Virus record (IMG/VR): IMGVR_UViG_3300042923_001832
Coordinates: 1 to 21,779 of that record
Source: a virus
Length of the DNA: 21,779 bases
Strand: one strand, 5' to 3'
Shown here: in pieces, positions 1-8,898 of the stretch
How the letters are laid out: each line of letters begins with the position of its first letter
Position numbering within the stretch: position 1 is the first letter of the stretch
The notes under the pieces: generated by a model
The model's database searches: none
What the model was told of the DNA's origin: nothing
The model's input: only the letters and a program-made list of their open reading frames with translations
Program-made: the position numbers and the translations under genes

Positions 1-216
1 GCGATGCGCCTTCAGCGCCGCCGCCTCGGCGGCATAGGCCGGGTTCGGATCATCGAGATAGGTGACGGCCGCGAGCATGCCGTCATACTGGCGCTCCTGC
101 GCCTTGGCATCGAGCATGCCCTGGATGGACGCGGAATAGGTTGCCAGCAGCAGTTGCTGCTGTTCGGCCGCCTTTTGGTCGGCGGTGATGTAGTCGGAAG
201 GGGAAAGCGTGCGCAT
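1..216 (-). CDS. Hypothetical phage protein, N-terminal 72 residues (runs off left edge)
   Basis: Reading leftward, an ATG at 216 opens a frame that stays open to position 1, giving 72 residues beginning MRTLSPSDYITADQKAAEQQ. The fragment is alanine- and glutamine-rich and probably alpha-helical (a QQQLLLATYSASIQGMLDAK stretch and a YDGMLAAVTYLDDPNPAYAA stretch), with no signal peptide. Its ATG shares one base with the TGA of the upstream gene (TGATG), so the two are probably translationally coupled. Small proteins of this kind commonly follow the tail fibre gene in Hyphomicrobiales prophages. Their function is not known to me, and a fibre-associated or fibre-assembly role is only inference from position. 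The C-terminus lies outside the window. Confidence 0.7.
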   Translation of the reverse strand, partial: MRTLSPSDYITADQKAAEQQQLLLATYSASIQGMLDAKAQERQYDGMLAAVTYLDDPNPAYAAEAAALKAHR

Positions 217-521
217 CAGAGGGTTTCCTCGTCGGCCGGCAGCACGATCGCGCCATCGGCCGGATTGAGGATCGGCGCCGGAAAGGCGACCGCGTGCGAC
301 GGCGACGGCCCGTGTGGCAGGATCAGCGTCAATTCGAGATCGCCGGCAACGCGGCTGACTTCGCCGACGATCCAGTCGGACAGAACCGCCCCGTTGGGAA
401 CGGTCGCGCCATCGGGTAGCCCGGAAAAGTCAATCGCCTCGCCATTGATGGTGAGCACGTCGCCATTCTTGAAGGCAGTAAGAGTATCGTCGCGACGCTG
501 AGGGGACAGATTGATTTTCAT
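216..521 (-). CDS. Hypothetical phage tail-region protein (101 aa)
   Basis: This small acidic protein begins MKINLSPQRRDDTLTAFKNG and ends PADEETL. The chosen ATG at 521 overlaps the TGA of the fibre gene as TGATG; a GTG nine bases earlier would add only three residues. The chain looks beta-rich (alternating stretches such as GDVLTINGEAIDF and DLELTLILPHG) and has no membrane segment. Genes of this size and place, directly after the fibre gene, recur in alphaproteobacterial prophages and are usually annotated as hypothetical. Being co-translated with the fibre suggests a fibre chaperone or a minor virion part, but nothing in the sequence proves it. Confidence 0.75.
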   Translation of the reverse strand: MKINLSPQRRDDTLTAFKNGDVLTINGEAIDFSGLPDGATVPNGAVLSDWIVGEVSRVAGDLELTLILPHGPSPSHAVAFPAPILNPADGAIVLPADEETL

Positions 522-1855
522 CAGTACCACCGTCCAATTGCATGATAATGGAAAGTCGGGCTGCCGCCCGTCGTGTCTCGCGCAGAGTTACTTACGTTGG
601 TGAAGTAAACGTTATTTATTCCAACAGCAGTTACCCCGGTTACAGACGTATAAACAAAGGGTGACCACGCGCCGTCGTAACTATTAGTTACAACAGGCTG
701 CGTTCCTCCAAGAAATGCGATTGGAAACGTGTAAGCGCCTGCGTCGGCAAACGCGTAGGATGCTAGATTGCCCGGCGCACGAACATGACGACGCCAACAT
801 ATCTGAGTGCCGTCGGCATAACGGACATAATCACCATTCGCATTAGTTCCCCGCTCGACGATCGCCCCGGTCGGCACTCCGCCCGCTTGCGATACGGCGC
901 CGACGACACTGGCCGCGTGGTAGATCTTATAGGCAACGGCTCCGTGGGACCCGCCGCCGACCTTCCACTGGTTGTCGGTATCCAGCCCGAGATAGGCGGC
1001 GAACGCGCCCGGTCGGTGGAGCAGAATCGCGGCAGCGCCGGTGCCGTTGCCGCGTATCTCGACTTCGCCACCAGCGACGGAGGCATTGGCGATGCCGTTG
1101 TCGGCCTGCCCTCCGCCTGCCGCAATCAAGCGGCCGTCCATGGTGTCGCCGCCCTTGCCGAGTGCCCCCAGCGTCGCGCGGGCCGCCTCCTGGTCGACGT
1201 CATCCCGCATGCCCTGGATGAAGGGGGAGAAGCCCAAGGCCGTCAGGAGCGCGCCGACGCTGGTCGATGGCATCAAGCTGCCGAAGTACGTTGAGGGCGC
1301 CACATAGGGCGCCCAGCCCGTCCCGTTCCAGATCGAAATGATGCCCGTCGCGGCGCTCACCACCGTCGTGCCGCGCTCCGGCGCGGTGAAAAGCCAAGCG
1401 GCCCCGGTCCATTGCCCCAGGTTGTTCGCCCGCCCTGCCCAGGCGCCGGTCGGCACGGTGCCGACGACATAGAGGCCGCCGGCGACCGGAGCGCCCGGCG
1501 GGACATTGGCGCCGAGCGACTGCACCTCATAGTTCGGCCGCGCGTTCTCGATCGCGCCGATGGCGCCGAGCACGCTGACGAGGCGGCTGTGCACGAAGGT
1601 CGCGTCGGCCGCCAGCGAGCTCTCAAGGGAGATCGCATAGGATGCGCCGGCGGCACTTGCGCCTGCCCAAGGCCGCGCCAGCGTCGCCGCTGTATCACTC
1701 TCGACCGACGCCAGAGGCATGCTGCTGTCACCGACAAACAGGATGCCGCCGGCGACTCCGTTCACAACGAGGCCGGCGCCGGCGAAGGTCACGGCGGTCG
1801 ACCCGTTAGTGACGGTAACCGTGCCGAGGGAAAAGACGGTGGGCGACGTCGGCAT
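521..1855 (-). CDS. Tail fibre / receptor-binding protein with DUF2793-like domain (444 aa)
   Basis: This is the probable host-recognition fibre. Residues about 1-105 form a Ser/Thr/Ala/Gly-rich N-terminal part. Residues about 108-190 match the DUF2793 pattern: a gly-rich lead, then NNLGQWTGAAWLFTAPERG and an ISIWNGTGWAPY repeat typical of phage fibres. Residues 215-245 (QGMRDDVDQEAARATLGALG, GDTMDGRLIA) and 290-320 (LGLDTDNQWKVGGG, AYKIYHA) are standard tail-fibre segments. Residues 340-357 (ERGTNANGDYVRYADGTQIC) lead into a tip domain ending GRWY. The ATG at 1855 has GAGGA six bases upstream, and that site overlaps the stop of the preceding gene. The tip-coding DNA is clearly AT-richer than the rest (23 of 60 bases are G/C at 601-660), which suggests exchange of the receptor-binding end. 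Confidence 0.85.
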   Translation of the reverse strand: MPTSPTVFSLGTVTVTNGSTAVTFAGAGLVVNGVAGGILFVGDSSMPLASVESDTAATLARPWAGASAAGASYAISLESSLAADATFVHSRLVSVLGAIGAIENARPNYEVQSLGANVPPGAPVAGGLYVVGTVPTGAWAGRANNLGQWTGAAWLFTAPERGTTVVSAATGIISIWNGTGWAPYVAPSTYFGSLMPSTSVGALLTALGFSPFIQGMRDDVDQEAARATLGALGKGGDTMDGRLIAAGGGQADNGIANASVAGGEVEIRGNGTGAAAILLHRPGAFAAYLGLDTDNQWKVGGGSHGAVAYKIYHAASVVGAVSQAGGVPTGAIVERGTNANGDYVRYADGTQICWRRHVRAPGNLASYAFADAGAYTFPIAFLGGTQPVVTNSYDGAWSPFVYTSVTGVTAVGINNVYFTNVSNSARDTTGGSPTFHYHAIGRWY

Positions 1856-1864
1856 GGAATGTCC

Positions 1865-3196
1865 TCAGCTGAAATCGGAGATGTTCATGGTGGCCGTGAA
1901 GCCCGGCGCGCTGCCCCAGCTGCCCGGTCGGAACCAGCCGCATTGCGTGCGGTTCGCTACCCATCCGGCGGGCGCGTGGCCGGAATAGCCCCAGACGCCG
2001 ACGGTCTGGTAGAATCCAAGCACGTCGAAATAGGCGACGCTCCCGCAGCCGCACCACCACTCGCCGATCTGTGGATCCCAGAGGATGAATAAGTTGAACG
2101 GCGGCCCGGCGCCGGCGGGTGGCGGCGACGGCAGGTTGAAGAACCCCGTGCCCTGCGAGGCGCCGACGGCGCTGAAGCCCTTGAGGCGTGGCGTCAGGCG
2201 ATCGGAATCGAACACGAGGTCGGCGATGCCGGCGGCATCGATGCCGATGTTATGCTTGGAGACGCGGACATAATCCCCGGTGATGTCGAGCCGGACGATG
2301 CCCGCCGCACCGTCCACGCCGCCCTGGTAGGCCGGGTCGCTCGCCACAACCGCGAACCGCACCGGCGTCGAGAAGCTCGCCGTCCCGAGAATGAGCAGGC
2401 GGCTCGCATTGATCCAGAAGACGCTGCAGTTGATCTGTTCCGAATTCCCGACGGAGTAGGCGATCACTGGCGGATAGTGAGGATAGGAGCCCGCGAGATC
2501 GACGAACGCGGCCGGCATGGCAAAGGAGTTGACGTTCGGATCGGCGAGCGGGTCGGTCATGACCGTGCCGGTCAAGCTAACGGTCCCGGTCTCGAAGATC
2601 TGGAAGACGTTCTTGCGGGTCGAGACCGCCATCTCGGCGAGGGTCGCCGTGTCGACATCGAAGCCCGGGCGCGAGGCATGAAGGCCGACGCCATGCAAAT
2701 CATGCTGCCCGATAATGATGCCGTTGCCGCCTGCGCTCTCCGCTGCCGTGCCATTGTTGCCGAACACGAAATACACGTAGTCGACGCCTGCGAGCTGCGG
2801 CGAAAGCAGGATGCTGTTGGTGCGCAGCGTGACGCCGCACTGGCGGTAGCCGCGCTGATAGCCCGTGGGCGTGTCGACTCCGCCAGAGGAATAGGTGACC
2901 GCCCCGGCGCCGCGGCGCGCCCATGCCAGTGTCGGCCGCGTCGCGTTCTCCCCGGCGCTCGGCAGCACCTTACACCGGCGGGTGATCGGCCCGTCGGCGC
3001 CGGCGGGATAGGTCACGGTCAGGTTCGCGAGGCTCGCCGCCGACACCACATTGTTGGCGAGAAGCCGCAGTGTCCCGCCCCAGAAGCTGTCGAAAGTCAG
3101 GTAGCGCTCGTCGGTATTCTCATCTTCCGGATCATGCCCCGGCAGCGCCGTGCGCAGCCGCATCGCTCCACCGGTTACGGTCAATGAGACAGGCAT
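1865..3196 (-). CDS. Phage tail-associated protein of unknown function (443 aa)
   Basis: The ORF lies between the tail-tip gene and the fibre gene and is coupled to the tail tip by a TGATG overlap at 3196. It begins MPVSLTVTGGAMRLRTALPG and is rich in Gly, Ser, Thr, Val and aromatic residues with alternating hydrophobic patterns, so a largely beta-sheet virion protein is likely. It has no signal peptide or transmembrane segment. The C-terminal region is unusually aromatic (WDPQIGEWWCGCGSVAYFDV, then a repeat-like WGYSGHAPAGW and CGWFRPGSWG). I recognise no catalytic motif. Position suggests an adaptor joining fibre and tail tip or a second host-contact protein; this is inference from synteny only. 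Confidence 0.75.
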   Translation of the reverse strand: MPVSLTVTGGAMRLRTALPGHDPEDENTDERYLTFDSFWGGTLRLLANNVVSAASLANLTVTYPAGADGPITRRCKVLPSAGENATRPTLAWARRGAGAVTYSSGGVDTPTGYQRGYRQCGVTLRTNSILLSPQLAGVDYVYFVFGNNGTAAESAGGNGIIIGQHDLHGVGLHASRPGFDVDTATLAEMAVSTRKNVFQIFETGTVSLTGTVMTDPLADPNVNSFAMPAAFVDLAGSYPHYPPVIAYSVGNSEQINCSVFWINASRLLILGTASFSTPVRFAVVASDPAYQGGVDGAAGIVRLDITGDYVRVSKHNIGIDAAGIADLVFDSDRLTPRLKGFSAVGASQGTGFFNLPSPPPAGAGPPFNLFILWDPQIGEWWCGCGSVAYFDVLGFYQTVGVWGYSGHAPAGWVANRTQCGWFRPGSWGSAPGFTATMNISDFS

Positions 3197-5799
3197 CAGC
3201 TCGTCGCCCTGATGCGAGCCGGATTGCTGGTGATCAGCAGCTTGCTGCCGGCCCCGGTGAGGGTGAAGTTGTTCACCGTCAGCCGCTTGATCAGGGCCTC
3301 GGTGATGATGACCTGGCCGAGCGTAGTATCGACCACGAAGGGCGGCAGGCGGGCATCGTTGGTCGGGTTGATGATGACGTACTGGTCGGCATAGTTGGCG
3401 ATGCGTGCGAACGGCAGCGCCGGGTTGCCGCCGGTGAAGCCGGTTTCCCAGATCGTGCCGACCTCGCGCCAGGCGCTGCCCACAGTCGCGCGCATGAGCA
3501 CGACGAGGCGGGCGGAGACGTCGCCGCTGCCGGCACGGGCTTCGATCCGCAGGAGGCCGGAAGCGCCGAGGTTGCCGACCGTGGCGCTGACCGTGGTCAG
3601 CGACGACGAAACGGCCAGAAGCCCGCTCTCGGTCGTTTCCACCCGCGCGGTGAGCGCATTCATTGCCGATGCCTGCCCGGCGAGCGTCCCGTTGATGCTG
3701 TCGATCGACGCGCTCACGGCGTTGATGATTTCGGCCATGGCGACGATCCGGTCGCCGAAATCCTGCACGGTGGCCTGCACGCTCTGGATTGCCGTCGCGT
3801 TCGCCTTGCCAAGCCGCGTCGCCACACTCGTGGCGGTAACCTGCCGACCGAGACCGACCGATGTGTCACGGACGATCATGTCCATCTGCTGCTTTGCCGC
3901 CGTCATGTCCTCGCGCATGCGTCGCAGCGCGTCGTAGGCGTCGCCCTTGATGTTGGCGAGGCGGACGTCGATGTCGGTATCGGGGATGGCGTCCGTGGTG
4001 ATCGTTTCGCCGGCGCTCCACACGGTGAGGCGCGGCGGCTGCGTCACCAGCCGGGTCCTGACCTTGTATTCCGTGGCACGCACGACGCCCTCTGAGAGCG
4101 TCACCACCGTCTGATCGACCGAAACCCTCCTGGTGAACACCGACGCCGGCTGCGCCACCGGCCAGTACTGCACGTCGACATAGGCCACGGTGACGTCGGT
4201 GATGTTCGACCACGCCGCCCGGATAGCCGGCAGCAGGCGGCCGTCGTCCCCGACAACGGTCACCGGCGCGAGACTGAAATCCTGCACCTCGCTGAGCAGC
4301 ACCGGCGCGCCGGGCGGCATCGGCGCCACGATCGGCGGCGCCGTGATGCCGTCATAGATCGCGCCGTCGACTTCCTGCAGCGTGACCGAGACGTTGCGCG
4401 GCCCGTCGGCATCGTGCGAGGCGAGCGACAGGCCGGTGATCTGATACACGCGGTCGCCATGCTTGCGGCCGACGCGGCGGATCCAGTCGCCGGGCTCCAG
4501 CACCTGAAACCGCGGGCGCCACACCTCGTCGCTGGTCGCCTCGTAGCGGTTCTCCTCGAGATAGATGCGAGCGAGCTGCGCCGCCTGATCCTTCGACCGC
4601 ACCATAGGGAAGTCGACGGCGATATCGCGGTTGCGGCGGTCGAGCGTCACCAGCGCCGGGCTGGTCTGCGTCTCATAGCCGATCATCGACCAAAGCTGAT
4701 CGGGATCGGGGAAGTTGCCGGCCACCGAGTTGACGAGGTCGCTCATCGAGCGGCGCGCCGTCCAGCGCGCAGGCGAACTGGAGATCAGGTCGTCGTCGGT
4801 GATGGTGGCGACCACCGCCTGATCATGGCCGACCAGCGGCCAGGACCCATCCACCGCATCGACCTTCTTGGCCCCGCACGACAGCTGCAGCGACGTGATG
4901 TTCTCGCCGTGCATGGCGGTGCAGTCGAGCATGATCGAGCAGCGGTAGCGCGTGCCGTAGTCCGTCGTCTCGTCGCAGATGTTCGCCGCCGCGGTCCATT
5001 TCGCCAGCGGCAAATCGCTGGCCGGCATGCCCATGCCGCAGAACATGTCGCCGTTCCATGCGATGCCGCGCCGGTAGTTGTATTCCATCACCACCGGGTT
5101 TTCGGTGTACTCATAGGTGGCGTAGTTCCCCCAGCGGTGGCCGCCGGAGCCGCCAACGGTGGAATCCTTGCGCCAGTCGTAGAGCCGCGCGCCATAGAAC
5201 TCGAAGAAGAAGTCGGGGAAGCTGGTGAGCGGCTCGGTATAGGCTAGCGCGACGTAGACATAGGCGACGCCGGCGCCGATGTGATTGGCGGTCCACCGGT
5301 CGGCCGGGTTTGCCGCCGACACCAGCCCTGCCAGAGCGGCGGTTTGCGTGCCATCGACGAACTGGACGCGGATAAGGTCGGCGTACTCGCCACTGGTGAC
5401 CTTCCGCATCCCGTCTTCGCCGACCGGGCCAAGTGTTACCCATTTGCCGTTGATGGCAACGCGCGACAGGCCGTGGCAGGGGAAGTCCGACAGCGTGTAG
5501 ATCTGCTGGAATATCCCGTTCGCCGGCCCGAACGTGTTCGCGTAGGTATCGTGGCCCGCGATGCCGCAAAGGCCGAGGGCGACCTGCCGCGGGATATCGC
5601 CGCCATATTGCCGTTCGAACTGCACGCCGCCGGGCTGCTTCTCCGCTTTTCCGGCCGTCTCCTTCTGGATGACGCTGGAGAGCACGCTGGCGCCGATGCC
5701 GAGCAGCGCCTGGCCGACGATGCCGAGGCTGCCGACGAACGAGCCGACGGCGCCGATGGCGGCACCAACGGCTCCAACTATCGGGGCAATGAACGGCAT
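3196..5799 (-). CDS. Tail tip / host specificity protein, lambda J-like (867 aa)
   Basis: This large protein is the likely central tail-tip (J-type) protein that plugs the tail tube and starts adsorption and DNA delivery. The first 50 residues are a hydrophobic Ala/Gly/Val stretch (GAVGAAIGAVGSFVGSLGIV) seen at the start of many siphophage tip proteins in this bacterial order. A body of beta-rich domains follows (QYGGDIPRQVALGLCGIAGH; GHRWGNYATYEYTENPVVME). Around residues 500-610 there is fibronectin-like sequence (AWSNITDVTVAYVDVQYWPV). Residues about 640-740 hold a helical segment (MREDMTAAKQQMDMIVRDTS, ARVETTESGLLAVSSSLTTV). The C-terminal part, through FARIANYADQYVIINPTNDA, resembles DUF1983. 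It starts three bases after the DUF6950 gene ends and overlaps the next gene as TGATG. It appears full length. Confidence 0.88.
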   Translation of the reverse strand: MPFIAPIVGAVGAAIGAVGSFVGSLGIVGQALLGIGASVLSSVIQKETAGKAEKQPGGVQFERQYGGDIPRQVALGLCGIAGHDTYANTFGPANGIFQQIYTLSDFPCHGLSRVAINGKWVTLGPVGEDGMRKVTSGEYADLIRVQFVDGTQTAALAGLVSAANPADRWTANHIGAGVAYVYVALAYTEPLTSFPDFFFEFYGARLYDWRKDSTVGGSGGHRWGNYATYEYTENPVVMEYNYRRGIAWNGDMFCGMGMPASDLPLAKWTAAANICDETTDYGTRYRCSIMLDCTAMHGENITSLQLSCGAKKVDAVDGSWPLVGHDQAVVATITDDDLISSSPARWTARRSMSDLVNSVAGNFPDPDQLWSMIGYETQTSPALVTLDRRNRDIAVDFPMVRSKDQAAQLARIYLEENRYEATSDEVWRPRFQVLEPGDWIRRVGRKHGDRVYQITGLSLASHDADGPRNVSVTLQEVDGAIYDGITAPPIVAPMPPGAPVLLSEVQDFSLAPVTVVGDDGRLLPAIRAAWSNITDVTVAYVDVQYWPVAQPASVFTRRVSVDQTVVTLSEGVVRATEYKVRTRLVTQPPRLTVWSAGETITTDAIPDTDIDVRLANIKGDAYDALRRMREDMTAAKQQMDMIVRDTSVGLGRQVTATSVATRLGKANATAIQSVQATVQDFGDRIVAMAEIINAVSASIDSINGTLAGQASAMNALTARVETTESGLLAVSSSLTTVSATVGNLGASGLLRIEARAGSGDVSARLVVLMRATVGSAWREVGTIWETGFTGGNPALPFARIANYADQYVIINPTNDARLPPFVVDTTLGQVIITEALIKRLTVNNFTLTGAGSKLLITSNPARIRATS

Positions 5800-5802
5800 C
5801 GG

Positions 5803-6207
5803 TCAGTCGACCCGGAAGGCGCGCGCGACGTCGGTGCAGGGCAGGAACACGGCGCGATCACCGTCGCGGGTGAGGAAGCCGAGGCCGGTGAAGACCCCAC
5901 CGGTGACGTCACCATTCGGCTGGTGGATGACGCCGATATCCCCGCGCTGCGCCATCATCGCCGGGATCTCGGTGAAGCGGGCCGCGAAGGCATCCGCAAC
6001 GGTCAGGAAGCCGCGCTTCCGCAGCTTCTTCGCGGCGCCGGCCGCCGTGCGATAGCCCCGCGCCCCCGTGAACATCCGCTTGCCGGTGACGGCTTCGACG
6101 GCGTCGTCGGCGATGATGTAGCAATCCGAGATGCCATAGGCCGACGGCAGGGCGATATGCTTCTCGACCACGAGCCGGAGCTCGCGTTCCCATCCCTTGA
6201 TCCGCAT
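5803..6207 (-). CDS. DUF6950-type tail assembly protein (134 aa)
   Basis: The start at 6207 gives MRIKGWERELRLVVEKHIAL, which is where this family normally begins; an upstream start at 6369 would add 54 arginine- and proline-rich residues that look like shadow coding and would overlap the previous gene. Family hallmarks visible are YGISDCYIIADDAVEAVTG (residues about 23-41, with the Asp-Cys pair also seen in NlpC/P60-like tail proteins), ARGYRTAAGAAKKLRKRGF (49-67), MMAQRGDIGVI (84-94) and a C-terminal VFLPCTDVARAFRV. The gene sits immediately before the tail-tip gene, the place of the lambda K-like or NlpC-like tail assembly gene. Whether it has peptidase activity is unclear: I see the Cys but cannot assign the full catalytic set. 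Confidence 0.85.
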   Translation of the reverse strand: MRIKGWERELRLVVEKHIALPSAYGISDCYIIADDAVEAVTGKRMFTGARGYRTAAGAAKKLRKRGFLTVADAFAARFTEIPAMMAQRGDIGVIHQPNGDVTGGVFTGLGFLTRDGDRAVFLPCTDVARAFRVD

Positions 6208-6223
6208 GGTGAGTGGTCCGCTT

Positions 6224-7063
6224 TCAGCGCCGGCGAGGCGTCGTCGATCGGGGCACCTGGGGTCGCGGCGCCGCGGCCTTTTCCCGCCCCCAGAAGATGA
6301 CTTCGCGACCGCGCATGGCGGCGTGCTCAAAGAACAGATCGCCCGGCGCGCGACGCGCCTGGTCGACAACGGTGCGCCGGCGCCCGTTGGTGCGGGTGTA
6401 GTCGAGCGCCCGGCTCTCGCACTTGGCCTCGAGCGTGTAGCCGTCCTCCGGATCGTCGATGTGGTCGATCGTGTCGATGTAGCCGCGCTTCAATGCCTGG
6501 ACGTGGAGCAACGCGCCGGTGTCGGGATGGAAATAGACGTCATAGATGGTCACCGGCCGGTCCCGGTAATCCTCGGCTTCGATCGTCAGCAGCACCTCAG
6601 GCGTCAGACCACCCTCGCTCCACCGATATTCGAGCTCACCATCGGCCCGGCGGCGAACGGTCACCAGATCCGGCCGAATGGGCTCCAGCGAGACGATCCG
6701 TTCGCCGCTCCGTTCGATCAGCGCATAGGCGTTACCCCAGAGCTCAAGGCTGATGCACATGAACTCCCAAAAGTCGATCGGCGTCTGATCGGCATTCGGG
6801 CTGTCGCGCAGCACGCGGGCAAGCGGATGATCACCCGCATCCTCGGGCCGGCCGTCGCGGTTACGCTGCACGTCAATGGGAAGCGCAGCCATCGTGCCGG
6901 CCAGCAGATTGACACATGCCCAGGCGGTCGAGAGAGCGAGCACGCTGTCGACCGTGATGCGCTCGCCGGCGTGACTGTCGCCGCCGTCGTAGCCCGGCAA
7001 ATGCCGGTCGCGCAGGCCGAACGGGCGCACGATGTAGCCAAAGGCCTTGCGCAACAGCTTCAC
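6224..7063 (-). CDS. Chimeric ORF: HK97-type portal N-terminus fused to C-terminus of a DUF2163-like tail protein (279 aa)
   Basis: The first part is an HK97-family portal protein: LALSTAWACVNLLAGTMAAL (residues 42-61), GDHPLARVLRDSPNADQT (77-94), FWEFMCISLELWGNAYALIE (98-117) and LEPIRPDLVTVRRRADGELE (126-145) are the usual N-terminal blocks. True portals are about 380-450 residues and continue with the stem and crown. Here, near residues 148-155 (about nt 6598-6622), the sequence changes to another family: EDYRDRPVTIYDVYFHPDTG (164-183), LKRGYIDTIDHID (191-203), CESRALDYTRTNGRRR (215-230) and a terminal GREVIFWGRE (252-261). That is the C-terminal half of the DUF2163-type minor tail protein normally encoded just before the DUF6950 gene. 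The frame is open across the junction. It starts with GTG overlapping the terL stop (GTGA). It is probably non-functional as a portal. Confidence 0.85.
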   Translation of the reverse strand: MKLLRKAFGYIVRPFGLRDRHLPGYDGGDSHAGERITVDSVLALSTAWACVNLLAGTMAALPIDVQRNRDGRPEDAGDHPLARVLRDSPNADQTPIDFWEFMCISLELWGNAYALIERSGERIVSLEPIRPDLVTVRRRADGELEYRWSEGGLTPEVLLTIEAEDYRDRPVTIYDVYFHPDTGALLHVQALKRGYIDTIDHIDDPEDGYTLEAKCESRALDYTRTNGRRRTVVDQARRAPGDLFFEHAAMRGREVIFWGREKAAAPRPQVPRSTTPRRR

Positions 7064-8898
7064 GACGCGGTCGCCATGCTCTTGAGGTAGCCGTCCATAC
7101 CGTCTGCCTCGTCGAATTCGTTGTCCGCCGCGCCGACGGCCATGGCGATCGTCACCATGCCGTCGATCCGGCCTCGCGAGCGCTTCTTATCGAAGGCACG
7201 GTTATCTTGGCCGTCGATGTCCATGTGCGCGTTGGCGGCACAGCTGTGCGTGACGGGCGACGCCTCAATCGTGATCGTGCGGGAGAGGATGCGATCCTCC
7301 AGCCGCTCCACAGATCGGGGCATCGTGAGCTGCTTGTCCTCGAAGCGCACCAGTTTGCCTTGGGCGTGGCTCACCAGCTTGAGGCCCGATCCCTCTGGCT
7401 CATCCGGCCCCGTCCAGCGCCAGACGTCGAACCCGATCTGTTCGCAAGCCGCTATGAAGTCGAGCATGCCGGCCGGGTCGAACGCCAGAAACTCAACCTC
7501 GTTAGCGGCGCATAGCTCTTTCACCTTCGCAGCCACGAAGGTCTTGTCGATCACAGCTCCCGGCACAGCCGCGAGCCGGGTAGTTGGATCAAGTGCCCAC
7601 TGGTCGTATGGCGTGTTGTCCGCCTTGGATCGATCGGCGATGCCGTCCGCGGTGGTCCAGTAGAATGTGCGCACCCAGAGGTGCCCGTCCTTGTCCTCCC
7701 AGCAGATACTGAGAGCCGTCAGGTCGTTCTTTTTCGAGAGGTCTAAGCTTAGCCAGCATCGGCGGCCCTTGACCTTGGCTTCATCGATCTGGCCCTGAAC
7801 CGCAACCCAGGCCTCTTCGGCGATCCAGAACTCGGTGGCGCCAATCGGAATGCCGAAATAGAGCCGTTTCACCGACTGGGCAGTCGATAGGAGCACCCGC
7901 GCGGTGTTCACCTCACCGATGATGTTCTCTTCGGGGAAGGTGATGCCCAGCGCCGGAAGCGCCTTGCGCCAGCAGGCCGGGTTGTCGAAAACGGCCTCGC
8001 GGTCCTTCGTGTCTACCCGGGCAATGAAGGCGAACGCCTCGTCGTCCCTGATCTCGCCGCGCGCGACCTTCTGGTAGAATTCGGAATAGTCGGTGCCGAC
8101 GATCTGGTCCGATGCCGGCGTATTCGTGCCGAGCAGCATCAGCGCATCGCCCGGCATCTTCGCGATGGCGCGCTTCCATGTCTCGATCGAATGGTTCGAC
8201 TTGAACTCGTGGATCTCGTCAGCCAGCACTGCGACAGGCCGCGGCCCAGATATGGCCTCGCCGTTGGCGAGCGACTGGAACTTCGAGCCGGTGGCGGGGT
8301 GCTCGATCTTCCAGGCGTTGTCGCCCTCGCCACGGATCAGCACGTCGCCGGTGTTTTCCAGCGTCTCCCGAATCTCCTCCGGCTCGTCCTCCTGGCCCGG
8401 CGTCGCGGCCCGGCACATCGCGACAGCATCCTTGAACAGGACGTTGGCGGTCGCGCGGTCCTGCCCAATGGAGAACACCTCGGCGCGGGGCACTCCGTAC
8501 CAGCCCATCAGGTAGAGCCCGATCGCCGCCATGATCGGCGACTTCGCCTGCCCCTTCCCGGTCTCCAGCCACGCCGAGCGAAAGCGCATTCGCCCGCTCT
8601 CCTTGCGCCAGCCAAACAGGCTACCCGCAACGAACACATGCCACGGGAGAGGATTGAAAGGCTGTCCAGCCGCCGAACCCGCAGTGATCGGCAGCATCGC
8701 GGGAAAGAACCGCAGTGCTCGGCCGGCCTTCTCCGGAACCCAGTGAAGGCCCCGTCCGCCGTCGACGATATCGCGTAGGTGGCGATCAGCCGCGGATGCT
8801 ACGATTTCTCCTACGACGATCCGCCCGTCGACTGCGTCACGCGCCCAACGCGTCGTCGGATCATCCGGCAGCTTTGCCTTTGAACTCATCCGACGCAC
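7060..8898 (-). CDS. terL: Terminase large subunit (612 aa)
   Basis: The packaging motor ATPase/nuclease cuts concatemers and pumps DNA into the prohead. Residues 111-120 (LETGKGQAKS) are a variant Walker A, 222-231 (VAVLADEIHE) a Walker B with the catalytic Asp-Glu pair, and 255-262 (LLGTNTPA) the coupling motif. The C-terminal RNase H-like nuclease shows SLDLSKKNDLTAL (384-396), FLAFDPAGMLDF around 475, and a final acidic region with MDIDGQDNRAFDKKRSRGRI. Length is normal for TerL. The frame begins at a GTG (8898) with AGGG upstream; an ATG at 8889 (MSSKAKLPDD) is equally possible. It overlaps the terS end by 38 bases and the next gene by three. All key residues look intact, so the motor gene is preserved although its portal partner is truncated. 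Confidence 0.93.
   Translation of the reverse strand: MRRMSSKAKLPDDPTTRWARDAVDGRIVVGEIVASAADRHLRDIVDGGRGLHWVPEKAGRALRFFPAMLPITAGSAAGQPFNPLPWHVFVAGSLFGWRKESGRMRFRSAWLETGKGQAKSPIMAAIGLYLMGWYGVPRAEVFSIGQDRATANVLFKDAVAMCRAATPGQEDEPEEIRETLENTGDVLIRGEGDNAWKIEHPATGSKFQSLANGEAISGPRPVAVLADEIHEFKSNHSIETWKRAIAKMPGDALMLLGTNTPASDQIVGTDYSEFYQKVARGEIRDDEAFAFIARVDTKDREAVFDNPACWRKALPALGITFPEENIIGEVNTARVLLSTAQSVKRLYFGIPIGATEFWIAEEAWVAVQGQIDEAKVKGRRCWLSLDLSKKNDLTALSICWEDKDGHLWVRTFYWTTADGIADRSKADNTPYDQWALDPTTRLAAVPGAVIDKTFVAAKVKELCAANEVEFLAFDPAGMLDFIAACEQIGFDVWRWTGPDEPEGSGLKLVSHAQGKLVRFEDKQLTMPRSVERLEDRILSRTITIEASPVTHSCAANAHMDIDGQDNRAFDKKRSRGRIDGMVTIAMAVGAADNEFDEADGMDGYLKSMATAS

Noticed and set aside
4414-5247. 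Rightward ORF of 277 codons opposite the tail tip gene
   Set aside because: Shadow frame with Arg/His-rich sequence and no family features.
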